A stretch of DNA of 64,000 bases from Thermocrispum agreste DSM 44070 (lineage in GTDB: Bacteria; Actinomycetota; Actinomycetes; Mycobacteriales; Pseudonocardiaceae), in the NCBI RefSeq assembly GCF_000427905.1, contig NZ_KE386603.1:305332-369331 (forward strand). The letters are read 5' to 3'. A model generated the notes under the pieces. That model did not search any database, was not told the origin of the DNA, and saw only the letters and a program-made list of their open reading frames with translations. The position numbers were made by a program, and so were the translations under genes. This document shows, piece after piece, positions 47,637 through 56,248 of the stretch (the first letter of the stretch is position 1; every line of letters starts with the position of its first letter).

Positions 47637-48623
47637 ATGGCGGGGGCCTCGTCAACAGTCGATTTCTCGGCTTTGCCGAATTCCGGTCGTACGCTCAAGC
47701 CGGTGGACGTGAACCAGGCACGTGCTTTTCTCGCGGTCGCAGAGGAGCTGCACTTCGGCCGGGCGGCGCTCCGCCTGCACATGGCCCAGCCGCCGCTGAG
47801 CCGCCTCATCCGCGCGCTCGAGGCGCAGCTCGGGGTCACCTTGTTCGAGCGCAGCCCGCGCAAAGTGAGCCTCACGCCTGCCGGCGAAGCGCTCATCGAA
47901 CCGGCCCGTGAACTCCTCATGCAGTCCGAGCGCATCCGTCCCCTGCTCCAGCGCGTGCAGCGCGGCGAGATCGGCCGGGTGCGCCTGGGGTTCTCGGGCG
48001 CGTCGGTGAACTCGATCGTGAGCGCGATCGTGCGTGCGGTGCGTGCTCGGCGCCCGGGCATCGGGATCGAGCTGTACGGGTCCCAGCTGTCCTCGCCTGG
48101 CATGGAACGCCTGCGCTCGCACGCGCTGGATGCGATCGTCGGTCGCTGGGACGTGCTGCCTCGGGACGTCGCATCCCACGTCGTCGCTCACGAGGAGCTG
48201 GTCATCGCCCTTCCCGACAACCACCGGCTCGTCTCGGCCGAGCGCATCACCGCGGCGGACCTCGCCGACGAGTCCTGGATCGTCCTGCCCGGCGGCGGTG
48301 GTGCCACGCTCTCGACACGGCTGCACGAGCTGTCGATTCGTGGCCGGTTCGTGCCGAAGATCGTCGCGACCGCGCCGGACTCGGCGACCCAGCTGCTCAT
48401 GGTCGACGCGGGCAACGGCATCGCGCTGACGTTCTCCGGCGTGCGCGAGAACATCCCCCTCCCGACGGTCGTCTACCGGCCGCTGGCGGCCGAACTCGCC
48501 GCGGTCGAGGTCCGGCTCGCGTGGCGGGCGTCGGATGCGAACCCCGCGCTCGCCGAGCTGGTGAGGATCGTCAAGGCCATGCCACCCGTCACCGGCCCGC
48601 GACGGCGGCGCGGCCGGGCGTGA
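47637..48623 (+). CDS. LysR-family regulator
   Basis: 328 aa. The N-terminal winged helix is typical: ARAFLAVAEELHFGRAA, AQPPLSRLIRALEAQLG, then LFERSPRKVSLTPAG; a periplasmic-binding-like effector domain follows. ATG 47637 is used because it coincides with the predicted transcription start; GTG 47703 is an alternative nearer the usual N-terminus. The genes after it are a CoA-transferase and a glutaryl-CoA dehydrogenase, and a T-N11-A dyad lies just past its stop. This resembles the gcdR-gcdHG arrangement of Pseudomonas, so glutarate or a related acid may be the effector (inference). Confidence 0.9.
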   Translation: MAGASSTVDFSALPNSGRTLKPVDVNQARAFLAVAEELHFGRAALRLHMAQPPLSRLIRALEAQLGVTLFERSPRKVSLTPAGEALIEPARELLMQSERIRPLLQRVQRGEIGRVRLGFSGASVNSIVSAIVRAVRARRPGIGIELYGSQLSSPGMERLRSHALDAIVGRWDVLPRDVASHVVAHEELVIALPDNHRLVSAERITAADLADESWIVLPGGGGATLSTRLHELSIRGRFVPKIVATAPDSATQLLMVDAGNGIALTFSGVRENIPLPTVVYRPLAAELAAVEVRLAWRASDANPALAELVRIVKAMPPVTGPRRRRGRA

Positions 48624-48633
48624 TCGATGAGCG

Positions 48634-48648
48634 ATACCGAACAGGTAT
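48634..48648. promoter_or_regulatory. LysR-type binding site (ATACC-N5-GGTAT)
   Basis: ATACCGAACAGGTAT is a perfect 5-bp dyad containing the T-N11-A core of LysR sites. It lies 58-72 bases before the CoA-transferase start, which is the usual activator position if transcription begins at or near the ATG. A GACACT hexamer (48694-48699) could be the -10 box of a leaderless mRNA. Confidence 0.6.
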
Positions 48649-48705
48649 TGCTGGGGTACGAGAGAAGTAATTCACATCATCGTTCGGTTCGGCGACACTG
48701 ATCAC

Positions 48706-49857
48706 ATGTCGCTCCCCCTGGACGGACTGCTCGTCGCGGACTTCAGCCGCGTGCTCGCGGGCCCGTATGCCGCGATGCTGCTCGGAGACCTGGGCGCACG
48801 CGTCGTCAAGGTCGAGCACCCGAAGGGCGGCGACGACACCCGTGCCTGGGGTCCGCCGTGGACGGACAACAGCGCCGCCTACTTCGAAAGCGTCAACCGG
48901 AACAAGGAGTCGGTCGTCCTCGACCTGGCCGACCCGGCCGATCTCGCGGTGGCCCGCCGGCTCGCCGAGCGCGCCGACGTCCTCATCGAGAACTTCCGGC
49001 CCGGAACGATGCGCCGGTACGGCCTGGGGTACGACGACGTGCGGGCGGCCAATCCGGGCGTCGTCTACTGCTCGATTACCGGCTTCGGCCGCACGCACGG
49101 AGCGACCCGTCCCGGCTACGACTTCATCGTGCAGGCCGTCGGCGGCCTGATGTCGATCACCGGCGAGCCTGCCGACCGCGGCGGGAAGCCGGTGAAGGTC
49201 GGTGTCGCCCTGGTGGACGTGCTCACGGCCAAGGACGCCGTCATCGGCATCCTTGCCGCGCTGCACGCCCGCCGGGCCACCGGGCAGGGCCAGCTCGTCG
49301 AGGTCAGCCTCCTCAGCTCGCTGCTCGGGTCGCTGGTGAACCAGGCGTCGAGCTACCTCACGACCGGGGTCGCACCGCGCCGGATGGGGAACGCCCACCC
49401 CTCCATCGCGCCGTACGAAGCGCTGCCGTGCGCGGACGGCGACGTCGTCATCGCTTGCGGGAACGACACGCAGTTCCGCCGGCTGGCGGCAGCTCTTGCC
49501 GACCCCGGTCTCGCCGACGACGAGCGCTTCGCTACCAACCCTGCGCGGCTGGCCCATCGTGCGGAACTCGCCGAGCGGCTGTCCGCGCTGCTCGCGGACG
49601 GAACTGCCGAGGAGTGGTCCGAACGGCTCAACGCCGCGGGGGTTCCCGCCGGGAAGGTGGGGACGGTGGCGGACGGGTTCGCGCTGGCGGAGCGTCTTGG
49701 CCTGGATCCCCTTGTCGACGTCGGACCGGGGCGGCCGGCGCAGGTCCGCCACCCGATCAGCTACTCCCAGACCCCGGTCGTGCGATACACCCCACCGCCT
49801 CGCCTCGGTGAGCACAGCTCCCAGGTTCGCGAGTGGCTACGAGAGGACGAGAAGTGA
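48706..49857 (+). CDS. Family III CoA-transferase (CaiB/BaiF), probable glutarate CoA-transferase
   Basis: 383 aa. Landmarks: DFSRVLAGPYAAMLLGDLGA, VKVEHPKGGDDTR, NRNKESVVLDL, and the catalytic Asp in VGVALVDVLTAKDAV. The enzyme moves CoA between acids through an Asp-bound intermediate. Its downstream neighbour is a glutaryl-CoA dehydrogenase sharing one base of the stop/start (TGATG), which matches succinyl-CoA:glutarate CoA-transferase GcdG. No ribosome site precedes ATG 48706, consistent with a leaderless mRNA. Confidence 0.88.
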   Translation: MSLPLDGLLVADFSRVLAGPYAAMLLGDLGARVVKVEHPKGGDDTRAWGPPWTDNSAAYFESVNRNKESVVLDLADPADLAVARRLAERADVLIENFRPGTMRRYGLGYDDVRAANPGVVYCSITGFGRTHGATRPGYDFIVQAVGGLMSITGEPADRGGKPVKVGVALVDVLTAKDAVIGILAALHARRATGQGQLVEVSLLSSLLGSLVNQASSYLTTGVAPRRMGNAHPSIAPYEALPCADGDVVIACGNDTQFRRLAAALADPGLADDERFATNPARLAHRAELAERLSALLADGTAEEWSERLNAAGVPAGKVGTVADGFALAERLGLDPLVDVGPGRPAQVRHPISYSQTPVVRYTPPPRLGEHSSQVREWLREDEK

Positions 49858-51053
49858 TGAGCACTGTCGACCCCATGCAGCTGCCTGCCCCGGACCCCTC
49901 GGATCCAGCCGGGCTGGACGACCTGCTGACCGGGGACGAGAAGGCCGTGCGGGCGGCCGTGCGCCAGATGCTCGACCGGACCGCCGAGCCGTATGTCGCC
50001 GAGTGGTTCGAGCAGGGCGAGATCCCCAATGTTCGTGAGCTGGCCAAGGAGCTGGGCGCCCTGGGCGTGCTCGGCATGCACCTGGAGGGCTACGGATGCG
50101 CCGGGATGTCGGCGACCGAGTACGGCCTCGCGTGCCTGGAGATCGAGGCGACCGATTCGGGGCTGCGTTCGCTCGTGTCGGTGCAGGGCTCGCTGGCGAT
50201 GTTCGCGATCTGGCGGTGGGGGTCGGAGGAGCAGAAGCAGGAGTGGCTGCCGCAGATGGCTGCCGGGGAGAAGATCGGCTGCTTCGGCCTCACCGAACCT
50301 GACGTCGGCTCGGATCCCGCCGCCCTGAAAACGCGTGCCCGCCGCGACGGCTCCGACTGGATCCTCGACGGGCGCAAGATGTGGATATCGAACGCGCCGT
50401 TCGCGGACGTCGCGATCGTGTGGGCGCGGACGGACGACGGGATCCGCGGATTCGTCGTGCCGGTCGGCACGCCGGGCTTCGCCGTGAACGAGATCAAGCA
50501 CAAGCTGTCGCTGCGCGCCTCCGCCACGGGTGAGCTCGTGCTCGACAACGTGCGGCTGCCGGACTCGGCGATGCTGCCGGAAGCCAGGGGGCTGAAGGGC
50601 CCGCTGTCCTGTCTGAACGAAGCCCGGTTCGGCATCGTGTGGGGTGCGCTCGGCGCTGCGCGCACGTGCCTGGAGGCCGCGCGCACCTACGCGCGCGAGC
50701 GTGTGCAGTTCGACCGCCCGATCGGGGCTTTCCAGCTCACCCAGCACAAGCTCGCGACCATGTCGCTGGAGTACATCAAGGGCTATTTGCTCGCCGTGCA
50801 CCTCGGACGCCGCAAGGACGCCGGCAAGTTGCGCCCCGAGCAGGTGAGCATCGGCAAGCTCAACAACGTGCGCGCCGCGCTGGACATTTGCCGGACGGCC
50901 CGCAGCATCCTCGGGGCGAACGGCATCTCGCTGGAGTACCCGGTCATCCGCCACATGAACAACCTCGAGTCCGTGCTCACCTACGAGGGCACCGAGGAGA
51001 TGCACACGCTCGTGCTCGGCAAGGTGCTCACCGGGCACGAGGCGTTCCGCTGA
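49857..51053 (+). CDS. gcdH: Glutaryl-CoA dehydrogenase
   Basis: 398-aa acyl-CoA dehydrogenase of the glutaryl-CoA type, which oxidises and decarboxylates glutaryl-CoA to crotonyl-CoA. Seen: the substrate-binding Arg in GLRSLVSVQGSLAM, CFGLTEPDVGSDPAA, ARERVQFDRPIGAFQL, and the catalytic Glu in TYEGTEEMH. ATG 49857 overlaps the CoA-transferase stop; GAGAGGA lies upstream. Crotonyl-CoA made here can be carried to acetyl-CoA by the hydratase, the 3-hydroxyacyl-CoA dehydrogenase (30059) and the thiolase (25781). Confidence 0.94.
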   Translation: MSTVDPMQLPAPDPSDPAGLDDLLTGDEKAVRAAVRQMLDRTAEPYVAEWFEQGEIPNVRELAKELGALGVLGMHLEGYGCAGMSATEYGLACLEIEATDSGLRSLVSVQGSLAMFAIWRWGSEEQKQEWLPQMAAGEKIGCFGLTEPDVGSDPAALKTRARRDGSDWILDGRKMWISNAPFADVAIVWARTDDGIRGFVVPVGTPGFAVNEIKHKLSLRASATGELVLDNVRLPDSAMLPEARGLKGPLSCLNEARFGIVWGALGAARTCLEAARTYARERVQFDRPIGAFQLTQHKLATMSLEYIKGYLLAVHLGRRKDAGKLRPEQVSIGKLNNVRAALDICRTARSILGANGISLEYPVIRHMNNLESVLTYEGTEEMHTLVLGKVLTGHEAFR

Positions 51054-51546
51054 CCGAGCCCGCCGGTCGAGTCACCGACGCCGGGGCTGGGGCCGGAGTG
51101 CGCGCCGCCGGGCCGCGCTCCCCGGTTCTCCACCCGGTGATGCGGCCATGTCTTGCCGGACGGCATGGTGCACGCGAACTCGACCGGGCCGCCGTCCTGC
51201 GTGGCGAGGTAGTTGTCCGTCAGGCGCACCTGCCGCGCCTCCCGAGTGCCGGTCGGCGGCTTGCCTCAGCGAGGTCGAAGGCGATCGCCTCTTGATGAGC
51301 TGTGCGAACCGGGGCCACCGGGTCTCCTGGCAGGCGGCCCTGCGTCCAGAAACCCACCGGGCGGCGACGCGTGTCGTCCCCGAATCCGTGGCCGGTGGGG
51401 AAGCCGCGACCGCCGAGGACGAGACCGGGGGAGACGCGGCGCGACGCCTTGTTTCGCCTGTGCGGTGGTGCAGTGAGGCGGGTCCCGCCTGTGCGGTGGT
51501 GCAGTGAGCCGAGCGCCGCCCGGCCGGCACGGTTGTGTCAGGCCGT
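51054..51546. other. Intergenic region with a duplicated 23-mer
   Basis: No convincing gene in 493 bases. A perfect 23-base direct repeat, starting CGCCTGTGCGGTGGTG, occurs at 51455-51477 and 51486-51508 (period 31). A minus-strand frame over 51100-51250 looks faintly protein-like, but it overlaps the dehydrogenase gene and has no family match that I recognise. Confidence 0.5.
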
Positions 51547-51948
51547 TCAGGAGCCGATGTTGACCATCCAGCCGACCCCGAACCGGTCCACCAGCTGGCC
51601 GAATTCGTCGCCCCACATCTGCTTCTCCAACGGGACCTCGATCGTGCCGCCGTAGGACAGCTTCTCCCAGTAGCCGCGCAGCTCGGCGGCGTCGTCACCG
51701 CTGAGCGAGATGGTGATCGCCGAGCCGGACCTGGGTTCGCCGCCGGGTGGGGTGTCCGACGCCATCAACGTCATGCCGCCCGGTGTGTTCAGGTGCGCGT
51801 GCATCATCTTGTCCGCGCCCGGTCCCTCCATCCCGAACTCGCCGAACGTGTTCATGGTCAGCTCGCCGCCGAAGATGTCCCGGTAGAACTCCATCGCCTG
51901 CTGCGCGGTGTCCTGGAAGCCGATGTAGGGGTTGAGCGTGGTCGTCAT
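51547..51948 (-). CDS. VOC-family (PhnB/glyoxalase-like) protein
   Basis: 133-aa protein of the vicinal-oxygen-chelate superfamily. The start NPYIGFQDTAQQAMEFYRDIFGG and the end VDRFGVGWMVNI are typical of PhnB-like small VOC proteins whose reaction is usually unknown. ATG 51948 has GAGGAGG upstream. It stands alone between the catabolic island and heme oxygenase. Confidence 0.9.
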   Translation of the reverse strand: MTTTLNPYIGFQDTAQQAMEFYRDIFGGELTMNTFGEFGMEGPGADKMMHAHLNTPGGMTLMASDTPPGGEPRSGSAITISLSGDDAAELRGYWEKLSYGGTIEVPLEKQMWGDEFGQLVDRFGVGWMVNIGS

Positions 51949-52048
51949 GGCCGCCTCCTCGCGTCCGCAAATGACAGGAGTCCGCCAGGGTAGACCCGAA
52001 TCCCGGCGGCGGCGCGGTGCGAGGCCCGCGCCGCCGCGGCAACGACAC

Positions 52049-52705
52049 TCACGCAGCGCGGTCGAGCTCGGCGAAGACGGCTTCGTTGTGCCGGAAGGCG
52101 ACCCGGGCTTCGGCGATGATCCGCTCCCGCTCGGCCGGGTCCCACCCCGCGGTGTCGAGCAGTTCCCGGTAGCGGCGGCGGAACGCCGCAGGGCTGCCCA
52201 GGGCGCTGAAGTCGTAGAACCGTGCCCCGGCACCATCGATGTCGTATCTCGTCCGCAGCCGCGAACGGATGACCTGCCCGCCGGAGATGTCGCCCAGGTA
52301 GCGGGTGTAGTGATGGGCGACGAACCCGTCCGGCCAGGTCCTGGCCACCTCGGCGATCCGCTCGCAGTACGCGACGGTGGCCGGGCGGGCGACGGCCGCG
52401 TCCCGCCACCGCGGTCCGAGCAGGAACTCCAGATCGGCGGTGAGCGCGGGCACCCGATCCAGGCCGGTGATCAGAAAACGGCCCACCACCGGGTGATCGG
52501 CCAGCGACCGTCCCGCCTCCTCCAGCGCGGAGTAGATGTGGAAATGCTGCGCGGCCAGCGCCGCGTACCCGGACAACCCGGCCGACCCGTCCAGGAGCTT
52601 GGCCACGAAAGCGGACCGTTCGGCCCGCTCGTGCGCTTCCCTGGTGGCTTCCCGCAGCTGCTGCGAGAACGGCGCCTGGTCGATCTGGCGAAGGGCTGCG
52701 GTCAT
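52049..52705 (-). CDS. Heme oxygenase (HmuO-type)
   Basis: 218-aa biliverdin-producing heme oxygenase that releases iron from heme using O2 and reductant. The proximal His lies in LREATREAHERAE, and the distal-helix signature is YLGDISGGQVI, with the flexible glycines intact. Length matches HmuO of Corynebacterium diphtheriae. It is a single gene; its iron box is 27 bases upstream of ATG 52705. The ribosome site is weak. It complements the siderophore locus as a second iron source. No heme uptake genes are in the window. Confidence 0.95.
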   Translation of the reverse strand: MTAALRQIDQAPFSQQLREATREAHERAERSAFVAKLLDGSAGLSGYAALAAQHFHIYSALEEAGRSLADHPVVGRFLITGLDRVPALTADLEFLLGPRWRDAAVARPATVAYCERIAEVARTWPDGFVAHHYTRYLGDISGGQVIRSRLRTRYDIDGAGARFYDFSALGSPAAFRRRYRELLDTAGWDPAERERIIAEARVAFRHNEAVFAELDRAA

Positions 52706-52731
52706 ACTCGCGAGCGTACGAGGTTCAGTGA

Positions 52732-52749
52732 GCTTAGGCTAGCCTAAGC
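52732..52749. promoter_or_regulatory. Iron box upstream of heme oxygenase
   Basis: GCTTAGGCTAGCCTAAGC is an 18-bp perfect palindrome containing TTAGGCTAGCCTAA. It is a compact variant of the DtxR/IdeR motif, with half-sites closer together than in the 19-bp consensus. The position just upstream of an iron-release enzyme supports the call. Confidence 0.75.
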
Positions 52750-52968
52750 GCGCGGTGTGGAACGGTGGGGGAAGCATTACGTCACCTGCGGCCCGGGCCG
52801 AACGATCGTCCGCGCGCGGCATCGTGGTGCACGTGCTGGTCGGCCGACACGGTGATCACGGCGATCGTCCCGGCGCGGCATCTTGTTGCCACGGGCGTCG
52901 GGGCACCGGGATCCTGGCCAGGATCGACACGAGCGGCGCGCGGGCGTCGCAGGGAGTGAGGTGAGCCG

Positions 52969-53493
52969 ATGCCGCGGGTCAACGGCCCCGAGGTCGTCGC
53001 GTTGATGGCCGAGATCATCCGCCGTTCGGTCGGCGTCGAGCTGAACGACGTGCAGCTGGCGACCGCCTTGGCCCTGCACAAGCAGATCCATCGCAGGCGC
53101 AGGCGCAGGTCGGTTGCCGAGATCGCCAGGCTGAGCCGGCTGCTGCCGACCCGGCGTGACCGGTCACTGGTGTCGGTCGTCCCGGTCTTCTACGGGGCCG
53201 ACATGCTCGGGGTGGACGTGGTCGTCCTGGTCGGCGACGAGGCCGAGGCACGCGAGGACGCCACGCTGTACCGGCAGGTGGCCACCATGGCGCCCACAAA
53301 GGCCGACATCTACTGCAACGAGGAAGGCCTCACCGCCCCCACCAGTGGGAAGACACGTATCCACGTGGGCCCGCCGGAGCTGCTTCGCGACCTGCCCGGC
53401 AAGGCGATGATCATTTCACGGCTGCCGGCGCAGCGCACCGGGGAGCTCGCCGCCGCGATGAGCGGGATCGTCACGCTGCCTGAACCGGACTGA
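52969..53493 (+). CDS. Hypothetical protein
   Basis: 174 aa, not recognised. The N-terminal half is helical with a basic stretch (HRRRRRRSVAEIARLSRLL). The C-terminal half looks like an alpha/beta fold (VVPVFYGADMLGVDVVVLVG, IYCNEEGLTAP, MIISRLPA). GTGAGGTGAG precedes ATG 52969. There is no signal peptide or membrane segment. It stands between heme oxygenase (divergent) and glnH (convergent); neither suggests a job. The 219 bases before it hold the iron box and nothing else that I can name. Confidence 0.75.
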   Translation: MPRVNGPEVVALMAEIIRRSVGVELNDVQLATALALHKQIHRRRRRRSVAEIARLSRLLPTRRDRSLVSVVPVFYGADMLGVDVVVLVGDEAEAREDATLYRQVATMAPTKADIYCNEEGLTAPTSGKTRIHVGPPELLRDLPGKAMIISRLPAQRTGELAAAMSGIVTLPEPD

Positions 53494-53519
53494 GCGCCGC
53501 CCGAGCGGCGCCGTCCGTC

Positions 53520-53604
53520 CGGGTCGCGCAACGGCAGACCGGCTCCCTTGAGTGCGGTCGGCGCGCGGCGCCGTCACTTCCGGGTCGCGCAACGGCAGAC
53601 CGGC
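53520..53604. repeat. 24-base direct repeat between convergent genes
   Basis: A perfect 24-base segment starting CGGGTCGCGCAACGGC occurs at 53520-53543 and 53581-53604 (period 61), preceded each time by a GGCGCCGTC. It lies just before the glnH stop. Function unknown. Confidence 0.7.
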
Positions 53605-53619
53605 CTTCCCTGGGCGCCG

Positions 53620-54588
53620 TCACTTGTACTTGGCGGCCGGGGGAGTCGCCGGACCCAGTGCCGGTTCCAGCCACCGGTGGTAGATGTCGTCCCAGGAATC
53701 CTTGCGGATCTCCTCCAGCACGGCGTTGACGTAGCGGACCATGTCGGTGTTCTTCTTCGGGATGCCGATCGCGTACGGCTCCTTGCTGAACGGCTCGCCG
53801 ACCACGTGCACGCTCGGGTCCTGCCGTGCCATGCCCGCCAGCACCGAGTCGTCCGTGGACACCGCTTCGACCTGCCGTTGCTGCAACAGCAGCAGGCAGT
53901 CCGCCAGGTCGTCCACCGCGACCAGATCCGGCGGGGGCGACATCTTGGCCAGGTTCACCAGCGACGTCGAGCCGGCGGGCACGCACACCGGCTTGTTCCC
54001 CAGGTCGGACACCTCGGTGTAGTCGGATCCCTTCGGGACCAGGATGCGCTGGCCGGACTCGAAGTAGACGCTGGAGAACTCCGCTTCCTTCCGCCGGTCG
54101 CAGGTGACCGTCATGGTGTAGGCGACCAGGTCCACCGACCCGTCCTTGAGCGCGTCCATCCGCTTGCTGGTGGGCAGCGCCTTGAACTGCACCTTGTTCC
54201 GGTCGCCGAGCAGTTTTTCGGCGATCTCCCGCACGATGTCGATGTCGAACCCTTCCAGCTCGCCGGTGGTCGGGTTGCGGAAGCCGAACAGGTAGGTGTT
54301 CTGGTCGACGCCGGCGATCAGGCGGCCGCGCTTGCGGATCTTCTCCATCGTCGATCCGGGCGGGATCGTCAGCCCCCGGGGCGCCAGGCTGGCCGTCGGG
54401 TCACCGCAGTCCGACCCGGATTCCGCCTCTGGCACCTCCGGATCGAGGTGCACACCGGCGGGCATCGGCCGGTCGGCGGGCCGCGGCTTGACCAGCGAAC
54501 GCGGCGCCACGTCCCCGCCGCAGCCGGCCAGCACCGTCGCCACGGCGAGCAGAGCCGACAACAAACCCAGGAATCTGCTTCGCATCAT
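53620..54588 (-). CDS. glnH: GlnH: amino-acid-binding lipoprotein (sensor type)
   Basis: 322 aa. Lipobox VLAGC gives a lipid anchor. The body is an SBP_bac_3 fold (RGRLIAGVDQNTYLFGF, GFDIDIVREIAEKLLG, MDALKDGSVDLVAYTMT). In mycobacteria GlnH binds Asp/Glu and signals through GlnX to the kinase PknG. No ABC permease is adjacent, which fits a sensor rather than an importer. ATG 54588 overlaps the glnX stop by four bases (ATGA). Confidence 0.9.
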   Translation of the reverse strand: MMRSRFLGLLSALLAVATVLAGCGGDVAPRSLVKPRPADRPMPAGVHLDPEVPEAESGSDCGDPTASLAPRGLTIPPGSTMEKIRKRGRLIAGVDQNTYLFGFRNPTTGELEGFDIDIVREIAEKLLGDRNKVQFKALPTSKRMDALKDGSVDLVAYTMTVTCDRRKEAEFSSVYFESGQRILVPKGSDYTEVSDLGNKPVCVPAGSTSLVNLAKMSPPPDLVAVDDLADCLLLLQQRQVEAVSTDDSVLAGMARQDPSVHVVGEPFSKEPYAIGIPKKNTDMVRYVNAVLEEIRKDSWDDIYHRWLEPALGPATPPAAKYK

Positions 54589-55955
54589 CGGTACTCCCGC
54601 AGCCGCTCGCGCAAACCGTAGGCGATCCCGCCGGCGGCGACGACGCTGAGCACCGCCCAGCCGGGGGTGAGCAGGGTGAGCGAACGAGCCGCCGTCACGA
54701 TGTCGTCGACGAACTGCTCCCGGCTGGCTTGCAGCGCGCGCTCCAGCCCGGCATCCAGCTGGGCGAACGCGGGAGCGCTTGCCCCGGCCGCGCCTTCGTT
54801 GATGGCCCGCTCGACGGCCTCGCCGTGCCTGCCGCCGTTGTCCAGCTTGCGGACCTCGCGGTAGCCCTCCAGCCAGCTACGGGTGGCCCCTGCGGTGTTG
54901 GCCAGCGCGGCCGCCACGTCGCCTTCGGCGTCCTGCCTGGCCTTGGCGAGCAGGCCGGACTTGCCGTCCTTGCCGACCAGCTCGTCGGCGAGCTCGTCGA
55001 ACTGCTCCTCGTACTGGGCGCCGTTGCCGCGCGCGACCAGCGTCAGCAGCTCGTTGGCCCTGGCCTGCAGCGCGACGATCCTGGCCTGCCCGAGCGCGGT
55101 CACCCGGTCCGGCCGGGCATCGGCCGCGCTGGTGGCGTGCAGGGTCAGCGCCACCGAGCTCCACAGCAGCCCGACGATCAGCGCCGCCGTGGCGACCACC
55201 ATGCCGAGGTTCAGCCGTCGTCCGAAGTGTCGCCACAGGTAGACCTGGGTGGCGACGAGTGCGATCAGGGTGACCAGCAGCAGACCGGCGGCCAAGTAGG
55301 GGAACCGCACCGCGTCGGCGCGCTCCTCGGCGACCCGGTCGGCCTGGATGGTGTACAGCCGCTCGGCGGCGGGCAGGATCTGGGTCCGCATCACGTGCGA
55401 CGCCTCCCGCAGGTAGGCCGCACCGATGGGCAGGCCCTGCAGGTTGTTCGCCCTGGCGGCTTCCACCAGGCCCGCGTACACCGGCAGCTGCCTGCTGATC
55501 GTGTCGATCTCGCGCGCCACCCGCGGGTCGGTGCCGCGGTCCACCGCGGCAAGGCCGATCGTCTGCCCGGCCAGCGCGATGTCGTCCTCGTAGCGTTTCC
55601 GCAGCTCGAGCGAGGCGTTCTGGGCGGCGAGGAACGTGCTCGCCGCCGTCGCGTCCGCCTCGGACAGGGCGCGATACAGCCGCTGCACGTCGGCCGCCGT
55701 CGGCTCGTGCCGCTCGGCCAGCTCCCAGGTGGCGTCCGTCTTGGTGTTGGCCGTGGTCACCGTGACCCCGGCGAGCACCGCCACCAGGGCGAGCAGCCCC
55801 GCCATGATGAGCGCCAACCGGCCCGGCGTGCGCGACCATGCCCGAGTGAGCCTGTTCTGACGTCTCGCCCGAGGTGGCTGCAACGGCGACACCCGGGTTG
55901 CCGAAGCCGTCGGAGCGGACACGTCCTCTGCTGTCCGCTGCACCGTGATGGCCAT
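54585..55955 (-). CDS. glnX: GlnX: membrane signalling partner of GlnH
   Basis: 456 aa. About four membrane helices (LALIMAGLLALVAVLAGV, FPYLAAGLLLVTLIALVA, LGMVVATAALIVGLLWS and one near the C-terminus) flank two extracytoplasmic helical domains, like a sensor without kinase or cyclase. This matches GlnX (Rv0412c), which relays GlnH ligand binding to PknG. ATG 55955 follows GGGAAAGG; the longer open frame upstream is non-coding. No pknG occurs in this window, so the kinase partner must be elsewhere or absent. Confidence 0.88.
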   Translation of the reverse strand: MAITVQRTAEDVSAPTASATRVSPLQPPRARRQNRLTRAWSRTPGRLALIMAGLLALVAVLAGVTVTTANTKTDATWELAERHEPTAADVQRLYRALSEADATAASTFLAAQNASLELRKRYEDDIALAGQTIGLAAVDRGTDPRVAREIDTISRQLPVYAGLVEAARANNLQGLPIGAAYLREASHVMRTQILPAAERLYTIQADRVAEERADAVRFPYLAAGLLLVTLIALVATQVYLWRHFGRRLNLGMVVATAALIVGLLWSSVALTLHATSAADARPDRVTALGQARIVALQARANELLTLVARGNGAQYEEQFDELADELVGKDGKSGLLAKARQDAEGDVAAALANTAGATRSWLEGYREVRKLDNGGRHGEAVERAINEGAAGASAPAFAQLDAGLERALQASREQFVDDIVTAARSLTLLTPGWAVLSVVAAGGIAYGLRERLREYR

Positions 55956-56162
55956 CCTTTCCCGACTCTCGAAGGTCGTTGAACCTCGCCAAATATGTCG
56001 CACTGTACGGCCGAGCGGAAGAGGCAGGTGCAACGCGGTCCGGCTATGTCCGCCAAGCGTCAGCGCGCGATTACGCCATGCAATCGGTGATTGCGCAGCG
56101 TGCGCCAAATGATCAATCGAAATGCGTATTTTTGCGTATTTACGCGCCTTTTCGTGCAACTA

Positions 56163-56192
56163 TTGACATTTCTGGCGTTCTGGGTGGACAGT
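56163..56192 (+). promoter_or_regulatory. Possible promoter of the GH109-like gene
   Basis: A perfect -35 hexamer TTGACA (56163-56168) lies in an unusually AT-rich stretch, with a weak -10 candidate GACAGT (56187-56192) 18 bases on. It is 57 bases before the gene start. The rest of 55956-56248 shows nothing else. Confidence 0.35.
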
Positions 56193-56248
56193 CGGGCCCG
56201 GCTGTGAGCTACGTGTCCTGAGCTGGCGAACCAAGGAGTGGCGACACC

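Noticed and set aside
51072-51300. Small minus-strand gene after the glutaryl-CoA dehydrogenase
   Set aside because: A short protein-like stretch exists but it overlaps the dehydrogenase end, has no ribosome site and matches no family I know.
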